Positions 8,137-14,497 of a stretch of DNA of 16,782 nucleotides are shown in pieces. The DNA comes from Chloroflexi bacterium UBA6622. Its GTDB lineage: Bacteria > Chloroflexota > UBA11872. The translations under genes and the position numbers were made by a program. Under the pieces are notes generated by a model. That model was not told where the DNA came from, did no database searches, and saw only the letters and a program-made list of their open reading frames with translations. The first letter of the stretch is position 1. Every line of letters starts with the position of its first letter. Location: positions 1 through 16,782 of the forward strand of contig DJHK01000030.1 in assembly GCA_002433065.1 (NCBI GenBank). The letters are read 5' to 3'.

Positions 8137-9552
8137 ATGCTTCTGTATAACACCCTGACTCGTCAGGAAGAGCCGTTCTCACCACTGTCTGGCAACACAG
8201 TTCGAATGTACACCTGTGGTTTGACGGTCTACGCCAGAGGACATATTGGCAATTTCAGAACCTTTGTCGCCCTCGACGTTCTGAGACGTGCACTTAAGTA
8301 CGTGGCTGGATTCGAGGTACGACAAGTGATGAACTTCACTGATGTTGATGACCGAACAATTGAAGAGTCAAAAGCGGCTGGAGTTCCGCTCCGCGAATAC
8401 ACGAACCGCTACATCGAGGCATTCCACGAGGATGCGGCTTCTCTTGGGCTCGAGCCTGTAGAGGAGTATCCGCGGGCTACCGATGATGCGAATCTTCGCT
8501 CAATGGTTGAAATGATCCAAGCTCTAGAGGCCAATGGCCATACCTATAGTAGCGATGGTTCAGTCTATTTCAAGATATCGACTTTACCTGATTACGGAAA
8601 GCTCGCCCGGCTCGATCATGCCGGGATCAAGCCAGGTTCTCGGATCGATTCAGACCTATACGATAAGGACGACGCTAGAGATTTCGTACTATGGAAAGCA
8701 ACTACTAGAGGCGAACCAACATGGGACTTCGGTGTTGGGCCTGGGCGTCCAGGGTGGCATATTGAATGTTCGGCTATGGCGAACCGTTTTCTTGACGGTA
8801 CGCCAATCGATATTCATGCGGGTGGCGTTGATCTTGTGTTTCCCCACCACGAAAACGAGATCGCTCAGGCTGAGGGAGCGACTGGGCAGACCTTTTCTCG
8901 TTTTTGGGTCCATGTCGAGCACTTACTCCTCGACAAAGGCACGAAGATGTCTAAATCGCTCGGTAATGCGTTCACCCTGCCTGATGTTCTTGCCCGTGGT
9001 TATCGACCCTCAGCACTTCGTTTTGCTCTATTGATGGTTCACTATCGCAAGCAGTTGCGGTTCTCTTGGGCTAGCCTGGACCAGGCGGAAGAGGCTCTTA
9101 AGCGTTTGATGACCTGTCTTGCGAGACTTGGCGGTGTGACTGGTGGCGATGCCCACCCCGAGTTTATCGATCATGTCGAGACTGCACGTCGGCACTTTGT
9201 GGAAAGAATTTCACAGGATGTGAACGTGCCAGCTGGACTCGGGACCATGTTCGAGTTGGTAAGAGATGTCAATGTGGCTATCGATAGTGGCGAACTTGGT
9301 CAGCCGGACGTTGGAGCAGTGATGGCGACCTTTGACAGCTTTGATCAGGTTTTGGGGATCATCGCGTTGCGGCGGGTAGAGGAAGCCGAGCCTGATGTTC
9401 CTGTTCAGGAAATTGAGCGATCGATCGCGGAACGTAACCACGCTCGTGCCAGGCGGGATTTTTCAACAGCGGACAGCATAAGGGAGAGTCTCGAGACTCG
9501 CGGGGTTCTGCTCGAAGATGCGCCTACCGGAACCACTTGGAAACGCAAATAG
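8137..9552 (+). CDS. cysS: Cysteinyl-tRNA synthetase
   Basis: CysS charges tRNA-Cys with cysteine. Starting at ATG 8137 the protein is 471 residues and opens 'M-L-L-Y-N-T-L-T', the usual beginning of the family. A TTG at 8095 would add 14 residues without homology. Class I synthetase motifs are present: HIGH-type 'G-H-I-G-N' at 35-39 and 'K-M-S-K-S' at 270-274. The catalytic-site zinc ligands are visible as C27 ('T-C-G-L'), C211 ('I-E-C-S-A-M') and the His-His-Glu-Asn-Glu stretch at 236-240. No clear ribosome binding site precedes either start. The gene is followed by tRNA-Gly and tRNA-Cys, so a synthetase gene stands about 315 bp from its own substrate gene. Confidence 0.97.
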   Translation: MLLYNTLTRQEEPFSPLSGNTVRMYTCGLTVYARGHIGNFRTFVALDVLRRALKYVAGFEVRQVMNFTDVDDRTIEESKAAGVPLREYTNRYIEAFHEDAASLGLEPVEEYPRATDDANLRSMVEMIQALEANGHTYSSDGSVYFKISTLPDYGKLARLDHAGIKPGSRIDSDLYDKDDARDFVLWKATTRGEPTWDFGVGPGRPGWHIECSAMANRFLDGTPIDIHAGGVDLVFPHHENEIAQAEGATGQTFSRFWVHVEHLLLDKGTKMSKSLGNAFTLPDVLARGYRPSALRFALLMVHYRKQLRFSWASLDQAEEALKRLMTCLARLGGVTGGDAHPEFIDHVETARRHFVERISQDVNVPAGLGTMFELVRDVNVAIDSGELGQPDVGAVMATFDSFDQVLGIIALRRVEEAEPDVPVQEIERSIAERNHARARRDFSTADSIRESLETRGVLLEDAPTGTTWKRK

Positions 9553-9716
9553 GCATTGTCCGGTTGAAGGTTCGAAAAGTTTGCTTGGTTTGCAACGCAG
9601 ACTGCCTGTGGATTTCTCCCTGCGGACACCGGAAGGGCCTTGTCGGTCAGTGGGGAACTCGCTGTCTTGTGGGGCTGAACGCGTTGTGGTACGGTGTGTT
9701 CTAGAGGTCGTTCGAG
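9553..9716. other. Spacer between cysS and tRNA-Gly, possible tRNA promoter
   Basis: No gene is visible. The best promoter-like pair is TTGTGG (9668-9673), a 17-nt spacer, then TACGGT (9691-9696). The -35 is fair and the -10 poor, and it is placed to start transcription a little upstream of the tRNA-Gly 5' end. Weak. Confidence 0.3.
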
Positions 9717-9791
9717 CGGGAATAACTCAGTGGTAGAGTGCGACCTTGCCAAGGTCGAAGTCGCGGGTTCGAATCCCGTTTCCCGCTCCAT
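9717..9791 (+). tRNA. tRNA-Gly (anticodon GCC)
   Basis: A complete 75-nt cloverleaf can be folded. The 7-bp acceptor GCGGGAA pairs with TTCCCGC. The D stem is ACTC/GAGT. The anticodon stem CGACC/GGTCG encloses TTGCCAA with anticodon GCC. The T stem GCGGG/CCCGT encloses TTCGAAT. The discriminator is T, followed by an encoded CCA at 9789-9791. It is a normal elongator tRNA-Gly, followed 76 bp later by tRNA-Cys, probably in one transcript. Confidence 0.97.
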
Positions 9792-9827
9792 ACTTCCTTC
9801 CTGAGAGAGTATCCGCTGTTTGAGTGC

Positions 9828-9853
9828 AGTAGGGTATGGGTGGATGCCTACTG
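9828..9853 (+). other. Hairpin between the two tRNA genes
   Basis: CAGTAGG (9828-9834) and CCTACTG (9847-9853) are perfect 7-bp inverted arms around a 12-nt loop in the tRNA-Gly/tRNA-Cys spacer. No T-run follows, so it is more likely a processing or spacer structure than a terminator. Confidence 0.4.
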
Positions 9854-9867
9854 GTCCACGCCAGAAT

Positions 9868-9941
<74 letters not shown>

Positions 9942-10319
9942 TTTTTCAATAATTTGCAATTTCGCTACGCCTCGGGTTTTGGCTTGCGCCAGTCGCGCTA
10001 GAAGTTCATAAAGAAGCCGAACCGGGTCGTGTGCCTCCGTGTGTAAACCAGGGCAGACCAGTTGAAGGTGACGCGGCCGCTCGAGCTACAGACTCCGTTG
10101 TCAGAACATATTCACAAGCATATACTTTGGGGACTCGAGTCTGCGCGCCGGGTTTCGGCGAGGGAACACACCTGATGTTGGGAAATCTTCGGAGTGCGAG
10201 GTGGCTGGCGCAACGCTTTACGCTGCCAGTAAACCTCGTCATTCTGCTACTAGCAGCCTTGAAGAGAAAAAGGTCACGGCTGGGACTACAAACGATCACG
10301 TGTGGAGCGGAGTTTGAAC

Positions 10320-10365
10320 AGGTGCTGTCGTACTCTGCACACCGCCGGGCCGTGTGGTGGCACCT
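10320..10365. repeat. Nested inverted repeat
   Basis: Outer arms AGGTGC (10320-10325) and GCACCT (10360-10365) enclose inner arms CACAC (10338-10342) and GTGTG (10352-10356). It lies just before the decayed tRNA-Cys fragment. It could be a structured RNA or an old recombinase-binding region; no function is assigned. Confidence 0.4.
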
Positions 10366-10379
10366 GTTTCCGAACGATA

Positions 10380-10397
10380 CGGGTCACACGGTGCCCG
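10380..10397. repeat. Short hairpin beside the tRNA fragment
   Basis: CGGG-T-CAC and GTG-CCCG form a 7-bp stem with a single bulged T around a 3-nt loop, ending 3 bases before the tRNA-Cys-like repeat. It may be an arm-type recombination site remnant or chance. Confidence 0.35.
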
Positions 10398-10400
10398 ACT

Positions 10401-10438
10401 AAACCTCCATCACCGGTTCGAATTCGGGCGACGTTTCC
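10401..10438 (+). pseudogene. Decayed tRNA-Cys 3' fragment (direct repeat copy 2, att-like)
   Basis: The 38 nt match the tRNA-Cys 3' end (9903-9940) at 32 positions; the copies are offset by exactly 498 bp. The anticodon-stem 3' strand ACCTC and the T-loop TTCGAAT survive. The T stem now has a mismatch and a wobble, and the acceptor strand has changed at three positions. The 5' half of a tRNA is absent: the 35 bases upstream match only about 40%. It therefore cannot be a working tRNA. A partial copy limited to the 3' part fits the distal attachment site of an integrated element better than a gene duplication. Confidence 0.65.
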
Positions 10439-10824
10439 TCACCCTCGAAGACAGAATAGCTACGGAGTGAGTTCTTGAAGGTGATGTTGTCCGTAACTCA
10501 TTTACTGCATAATACATAGGAAATTTTTGTACTTAAGCTCAATTCTTGGTGAATAAACGTTCGATTCAATCGTTTGTTTGATAAGATTAACAGTTGTTCC
10601 ACTATTTGCTAGATGGTTCGTCGGTCCGGAAGTGAGAAAAGGAACAAAACAGCATGCAGTAATGTGGAAGACGACAGTATTGTTTCAGATTAAAAAAATA
10701 GGCCAAGATTTTCTGGATGGTGGAAGGTTAAGGTCGGAGAGGCAAGCTTTTGTTTGTCTTGCATAGCAATATGAGATGGATGATGGAAAGGTTGAGTGGT
10801 ATTAACAAGAGTATGGAGTTGTTT
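10439..10824. other. AT-rich stretch without a supported gene
   Basis: In 10501-10740 I counted 88 G+C in 240 bases (37%), against 53% in a test block of a housekeeping gene. An 11-bp palindrome CGATTCAATCG sits at 10562-10572. A possible weak promoter is TTGTCC near 10486 with TAATAC 17 bp later. A 62-codon frame (TTG 10578 to 10766) has no ribosome binding site and no recognisable domain. The composition suggests foreign DNA next to the tRNA-Cys scar. Confidence 0.5.
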
Positions 10825-11082
10825 ATGGAGGATCTATTCGGTTCGCTTAAATGGCATTGCGGGCACATAACTAGGCGTCTTCGGGAGGACCTTCAACTGA
10901 CACAGGCGCAGCTTGCCAAATTGTCAGGGATTCCACTCTCGGCCCTGCAGCGGCTGGAGGATTCTGGCGATGGTTCCCTTTCAGTATTGGACTCGGTATC
11001 TGCCCAACTAAGAACCTCGACTCCTGCAATTCTCGAATACGTTCGGCTTATTAATGTTCGGATGTCTCAATATGAGACTTGA
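10825..11082 (+). CDS. Small XRE/Cro-type helix-turn-helix protein
   Basis: The protein is 85 residues if started at ATG 10825, where GGAG at 10816-10819 lies 5 nt upstream. In-frame starts further upstream (ATG 10813, 10783, 10780, 10771; TTG 10750) are possible. Residues about 17-63 form a Cro/C1-type DNA-binding domain: 'R-R-L-R-E-D-L-Q-L-T-Q-A-Q-L-A' is helix 1-2, and 'S-G-I-P-L-S-A-L-Q-R-L-E' is the turn and recognition helix. No sensor or catalytic domain is attached. It stands alone beside the AT-rich stretch and the tRNA-Cys scar, without a toxin, integrase or phage gene. It may be a surviving regulator or antitoxin-like remnant of the lost element. Target unknown. Confidence 0.72.
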   Translation: MEDLFGSLKWHCGHITRRLREDLQLTQAQLAKLSGIPLSALQRLEDSGDGSLSVLDSVSAQLRTSTPAILEYVRLINVRMSQYET

Positions 11083-11180
11083 TGTCCGATGTCCTAATTA
11101 CTGTTGGACTACGGCTAGGATGCTCTTAGGTCGATTGAGGCGCACCATTTCCTGACTCTGGTGTAAGTTTAGCGCCAACA

Positions 11181-11186
11181 AGAGGG
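11181..11186 (+). promoter_or_regulatory. Ribosome binding site supporting a TTG start
   Basis: AGAGGG lies 7 nt before TTG 11194 of the metalloprotease gene. No ATG lies between this site and the hydrophobic export segment, so TTG is the best start. Confidence 0.6.
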
Positions 11187-11193
11187 CAAGTTC

Positions 11194-11859
11194 TTGTCTA
11201 CCTTTTGGTCTTCCCGAAAGCTTCCTTTCGCGTGGGTGCTTTTAGGTGTTACCAATTTCCTGCTGCTTGGGGCGAGCTCTTTAACAGCTAGTGGTCTGTC
11301 GGTTCTGGTGCTTGTAGCAGAGGAAGGTGACCATCGTGTCCCTGCGTCCCATGAGGCTGTGGCTTTCTGGAATGACCGATTGGCGGAACTGGGAATCGAC
11401 ACAAGACTAGAGGAACCTCGGCTGGCTGTTGCGTCACCTGCGTTGAGGCTTCTTGAAAATTATGCTCGCCAGGTCGTTCAGCGAGCAACTAGGTTGCCTG
11501 CAGGTCAAGCTGAGCCAGCTCCCCCGGCAGATTTGAGTGATTTAGATGCCGACATTGTTGTGTTGTTGTCCCGCCAGGACATCATGTCGTTCACTTGGCC
11601 AATGCCGAGGATCACTCCACGGCGTTATTTCCTGGTCGTTCGGTCGGTTCGAGGTCCTTACCGAGACGATGCTATGGTAACCAGGCATGTGATCGCTCAT
11701 GAATTGGGACACGCTCTGGGTTTAGGTCACAATCTTGAGACACACACACTGATGTGTGGTCCCTGCCAACCGCTCACGGCTGAACCGGATGATACTGGAT
11801 TTCTACCGTTGACAGACGGTGATCGGGTTCGCCTGGTCGAGATGAATAGCTTGCGGTAG
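11194..11859 (+). CDS. Exported matrixin-like zinc metalloprotease
   Basis: A 221-residue protein with the extended zinc-protease motif at 169-179: H169-E-L-G-H173 and a third ligand H179, spaced HExxHxxGxxH. A candidate Met-turn is M187 in 'T-L-M-C-G-P-C'. This is the metzincin pattern, closest to the M10 (matrixin) style by eye. The N-terminus has 'R-K' followed by a hydrophobic stretch (about 11-42), so it is exported or membrane-anchored. 'F-W-N-D-R-L-A-E-L-G' near 59 is typical of the domain entry. The start is TTG at 11194, supported by AGAGGG (11181-11186) 7 nt upstream. C188 and C191 flank the Met-turn and could form a disulfide or metal site. No cysteine-switch pro-domain is obvious. 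Substrate unknown. Confidence 0.85.
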   Translation: MSTFWSSRKLPFAWVLLGVTNFLLLGASSLTASGLSVLVLVAEEGDHRVPASHEAVAFWNDRLAELGIDTRLEEPRLAVASPALRLLENYARQVVQRATRLPAGQAEPAPPADLSDLDADIVVLLSRQDIMSFTWPMPRITPRRYFLVVRSVRGPYRDDAMVTRHVIAHELGHALGLGHNLETHTLMCGPCQPLTAEPDDTGFLPLTDGDRVRLVEMNSLR

Positions 11860-11984
11860 TGATGAGAATTCTGCGCTAATGGTAATCTATGCCATCCACC
11901 TACAACTTGGCTGTTTGAGCGAAACCTGCCGGCTGCCAGTCTAGCGGAATGTTTGTGCCAGCACCTTCGCAGTGTCTGCGTCGT
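11860..11984. other. Convergent spacer with a small hairpin
   Basis: CGCAG (11968-11972) and CTGCG (11976-11980) make a tight 5-bp hairpin with a 3-nt loop, followed by TCGTTT. It may be a weak terminator for the metalloprotease gene; no poly-T tract supports it. Confidence 0.3.
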
Positions 11985-12896
11985 TTAGTTAACTTCTACG
12001 GTTATGTCCAATGGCGTGGTGATTATCGAATCGTCGGCGTAGGCCCGCACGACATGTGTGCCAGATTCGCTGAACGTTACTGAGGTTTGAATTTCTCCGC
12101 CTCGCCCGCCTTCGACTGACGCGCTTACTGGGGTGAATGAAGCTGAACCGGGTCCGCGATAATGAATCCAGGTGATGCCTAATCCGGTTTCACTGGCCAC
12201 TCTTGCGTTTACCACTGCTTGGTTGGTCGGATGAGGTTGTCTTCGCCGGCGTTCCCTAGCGGCGGCGGCTCTGGCCGCCGCCTGTGGGTCGTCGTTGTCG
12301 GTGGCTGGTTCTTCGCGGCGAGGGCGAGGGCCTGGAATCCCGTCGTCGCTGATGACCACCGTAATGGTTAATGGGTTTGGACGGGTGACAGACAGGTTTC
12401 CGCCACTAGGAAGAGTGATGGATGGTGGTTGGTTGTCAGGCGGAGCCCCGTTAGCGCCCATGCCTCGGTTTGCTTTGATCACCCCTTCGTCTATTTCCCA
12501 GTTAGGCCATAGGGAACCGAACGCTTGGTCTGTCCGGCCATTTGCCGTGAGTGTCCAGATAAGGTCCTTTTCTCCCCAATCGGCCGGGACCTGCACCCGG
12601 AACACGAATTGCTGCCGACGGGTGTAAAACCGTGTCGGTTGCCCTCTGTCCATTGGGCCGGGCTCGAAAGAATTATTCGGTCCAATAGGCACATCGGGCA
12701 TTTCCTGGTAGTTGCGGTTCATGTAGCCGAACACCATGTCGTAGGTGCCGTCTGGATTACGTTCCCATCCTTCGAAGACTGGGGCGACGTTTTGCCCACG
12801 GTCGTAGCGGATCTGTGCATCGACTTCGCCAATGGCGGACACCACCAGGAACGTGACCAGCGTATACAACGTGACGCGCCGTCTGGGTTTTGTCAC
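11985..12896 (-). CDS. Secreted protein of unknown function with Ig-like C-terminal region
   Basis: 303 residues, not recognised as a named family. An Arg-rich start and hydrophobic core (about 9-23) end in 'V-D-A' with probable cleavage after residue 27. Residues 28-145 are a globular part rich in aromatic residues, including 'F-E-G-W-E-R-N-P-D-G-T' and 'V-F-G-Y-M-N-R-N'. Residues 153-186 ('P-P-S-I-T-L' to 'V-I-S-D-D-G') and 225-303 look like one beta-sandwich split by an insert at about 188-222, which is rich in Pro, Arg, Ala and acidic residues. The start is GTG at 12896, with GGGGAG 5 nt upstream. It begins 19 bp after the copper-monooxygenase-like gene on the same strand, so the two are an operon and probably act together outside the cytoplasm. 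Confidence 0.8.
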   Translation of the reverse strand: MTKPRRRVTLYTLVTFLVVSAIGEVDAQIRYDRGQNVAPVFEGWERNPDGTYDMVFGYMNRNYQEMPDVPIGPNNSFEPGPMDRGQPTRFYTRRQQFVFRVQVPADWGEKDLIWTLTANGRTDQAFGSLWPNWEIDEGVIKANRGMGANGAPPDNQPPSITLPSGGNLSVTRPNPLTITVVISDDGIPGPRPRREEPATDNDDPQAAARAAAARERRRRQPHPTNQAVVNARVASETGLGITWIHYRGPGSASFTPVSASVEGGRGGEIQTSVTFSESGTHVVRAYADDSIITTPLDITVEVN

Positions 12897-12901
12897 TTGG
12901 G

Positions 12902-12907
12902 CTCCCC
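12902..12907 (-). promoter_or_regulatory. Ribosome binding site supporting the GTG start at 12896
   Basis: GGGGAG on the minus strand lies 5 nt before GTG 12896, within the 19-bp space after the upstream gene's stop. Confidence 0.6.
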
Positions 12908-12915
12908 GTCAATTG

Positions 12916-14214
12916 TCAGTCGTTATCCGTAATGGCCTGTCGTTCTTCAATTGCTGCAGCGAACTCATCGTCATCGAGCTCGTAGTAGCTTGTCCAGGTG
13001 AAAGCCATGTCATCGCTGGAACGTTGGCCAAAACCGGCCCAGTTTCTTGGGTCAGGATTCCACCGGTTGGAGGCTGAGTTGTCGTGCCAGGTGATAGTGT
13101 GGAGAAATGTGCCCTTTGGCAGCAAGGGCTGCACGTCTTCTTCGTAGTTGTAGACGATGTGCCAACCAAAATCCCAAGTTGCGCAGCTAATCGTTTGGGT
13201 GTTGCCATCAGGTAATATCGCTTCAATACACTGGCGTTTCCCGCGGTTGTGCAGGTGCGGCTGAAACCCCGTCAGGCGAACGTTGTTGGGAAAAGGATGG
13301 TAACTGTCGTGCCGTACTTCATCTTCCCCGGGAGGGATGTCTAGGTCATAATTTTGGGCTAAGGCTCTTGAGAATAATTCGTGCTTGGGTTCCTCACCTT
13401 TTGGGTAAAAGGTCAGGCCTACACTTGTCCTATCTGTCGTTTCTTTTCCGATTGAGGCGTAGTGCATGTTAAAGCGAATTACTGAGCCTGCCTTGACTAA
13501 ACGTCCGGTACCTTCTGGAAAGGCGTCACCGTTCTTGCCTTGGGCGTACTCGTTGAGGAAGTCGCCCTCGTCAGCGTCCAACGATTCTTGCAGTCTTGTG
13601 ACGGCATGGTGAACTACGGGGAACCCTTCGGCTGAGGGTTTTGTTTCTACTGCCTTGATCCACCGATCCTCTGTAAGTCCTGACTCGGAAAAGAGGTCAC
13701 CCCACCAGTTGGCACCGTCTGCGGGAACAACGAATGGTTCGGGGATGGGCACGATCAAGTCCGGTTCACCGATGTGCCACATGTCTCTCTCAGCGAATTC
13801 CCGAGGTTGGGGCATGTCGGAAGGGTTGCCGCGGGGTGCACCAGCGTCGACCCAAGCAACTATAGTCTCAATCTGGTCGTCGGTTAGGGACCGGTCATAT
13901 CTGAACCCTTGGACCCCGACATTCTTGTCGATGTACCAAGGAGGCATAGTTCGTGTGGAGACCTTGTCCTTGATCGAACGTGCCCAAGGTCTTGATTCCT
14001 CATAGGTCATGAGCGACATGGGTGCGATGGCCCCTTCGCGATGGCAGGTCTGACACGAATCCTGGAAAATCGGAGCGATGTCTTTGGTGAAGGTCACCGG
14101 GGTGTCTTGTGCGACCGCGGAATTCGGGTTTGCAGTCGAAAAGCTCAGAATGGCGACTGCTACGATCCAGCCAATACTGAGCGAGCCAAAGGGAAACCGG
14201 ATGATGCTAATCAT
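12916..14214 (-). CDS. Exported cytochrome c fused to a PHM-like copper monooxygenase domain
   Basis: 432 residues, numbered from ATG 14214. A signal peptide (about 1-35, ending 'A-V-A-Q') is followed by a c-type cytochrome domain with the haem motif C54-x-x-C57-H58 and a possible distal ligand M90 in 'T-M-P-P-W'. The rest resembles the two-domain peptidylglycine alpha-hydroxylating / dopamine beta-monooxygenase fold. Candidate copper ligands appear in family order: H202-H203 ('V-V-H-H'), H251 ('M-H-Y'), H320 and H322 ('P-H-L-H'), and M403 ('D-D-M'). Such enzymes hydroxylate C-H bonds using two copper atoms. Here the haem domain could supply electrons in place of ascorbate, which is inference. 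Bacterial homologues are often misnamed thiol-disulfide isomerase; no CxxC thioredoxin motif is present. It is first in a two-gene operon. Confidence 0.85.
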   Translation of the reverse strand: MISIIRFPFGSLSIGWIVAVAILSFSTANPNSAVAQDTPVTFTKDIAPIFQDSCQTCHREGAIAPMSLMTYEESRPWARSIKDKVSTRTMPPWYIDKNVGVQGFRYDRSLTDDQIETIVAWVDAGAPRGNPSDMPQPREFAERDMWHIGEPDLIVPIPEPFVVPADGANWWGDLFSESGLTEDRWIKAVETKPSAEGFPVVHHAVTRLQESLDADEGDFLNEYAQGKNGDAFPEGTGRLVKAGSVIRFNMHYASIGKETTDRTSVGLTFYPKGEEPKHELFSRALAQNYDLDIPPGEDEVRHDSYHPFPNNVRLTGFQPHLHNRGKRQCIEAILPDGNTQTISCATWDFGWHIVYNYEEDVQPLLPKGTFLHTITWHDNSASNRWNPDPRNWAGFGQRSSDDMAFTWTSYYELDDDEFAAAIEERQAITDND

Positions 14215-14221
14215 GAGCATG

Positions 14222-14227
14222 TCCTCC
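14222..14227 (-). promoter_or_regulatory. Ribosome binding site deciding the cytochrome-monooxygenase start
   Basis: GGAGGA on the minus strand lies 7 nt before ATG 14214 but only 1 nt before ATG 14220. The inner ATG is therefore preferred, making the protein two residues shorter than the longest frame. Confidence 0.65.
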
Positions 14228-14270
14228 CAATTACTTCCTTAATCGCACGATACAGGAAAATATTGATGTA

Positions 14271-14299
14271 ATGATGGGCTGCTATCTTGAAGTTGTCAA
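14271..14299 (-). promoter_or_regulatory. Putative sigma70-type promoter of the minus-strand pair
   Basis: Reading the minus strand, a perfect -35 TTGACA (14299-14294), a 17-nt spacer and CATCAT (14276-14271, 4 of 6 matches to the -10 consensus) lie about 57 bp upstream of the start at 14214. The perfect -35 and ideal spacing make it plausible; the -10 is mediocre. Confidence 0.4.
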
Positions 14300-14497
14300 T
14301 CGCTGTCGATGAGGTCTCTGGGCTGGCTCGGTTTTCGGAGTCTTGTGGAATCGTTTTTAACGGTGCTGTCTTGAATAGAGAGGGAAGGCTGTTTAGGCAC
14401 TTTTCATAAGCAGGAAGCTGTGCGAGGATAACTCTTTCTACCAAACGGATATTGGCTAAGCGGGTAGCGTGATGCGCCCCAAACTGAGGGAGGACCC

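Larger units (their letters stand above)
9942..10400. other. Interval between tRNA-Cys and its 3'-end copy, no supported gene
   Basis: Long overlapping open frames exist on both strands here (10031-10402 plus, 10006-10299 minus), but neither has a recognisable domain or ribosome binding site. Visible structures are a 10-bp palindrome GACTCGAGTC at 10132-10141, distant 7-bp inverted arms at 10089-10095 and 10137-10143, nested inverted repeats at 10320-10365, and a hairpin at 10380-10397. A GCGGCCGCTCGAG string lies at 10073-10085. The likeliest reading is the decayed interior of an element once inserted at tRNA-Cys. Confidence 0.5.

Noticed and set aside
10031..10402. 123-codon open frame between the tRNA-Cys repeats, plus an opposing 97-codon frame
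   Set aside because: No ribosome binding site, no recognisable domain, and a composition typical of random high-G+C frames open on both strands at once.
10130..10445. tmRNA gene ending in the tRNA-like fragment
   Set aside because: No tag-peptide coding stretch and no 5' strand able to pair with the 3' acceptor-like sequence; the fragment matches tRNA-Cys specifically.
10578..10766. 62-codon frame in the AT-rich stretch
   Set aside because: TTG start without a ribosome binding site and no recognisable domain; kept as intergenic.
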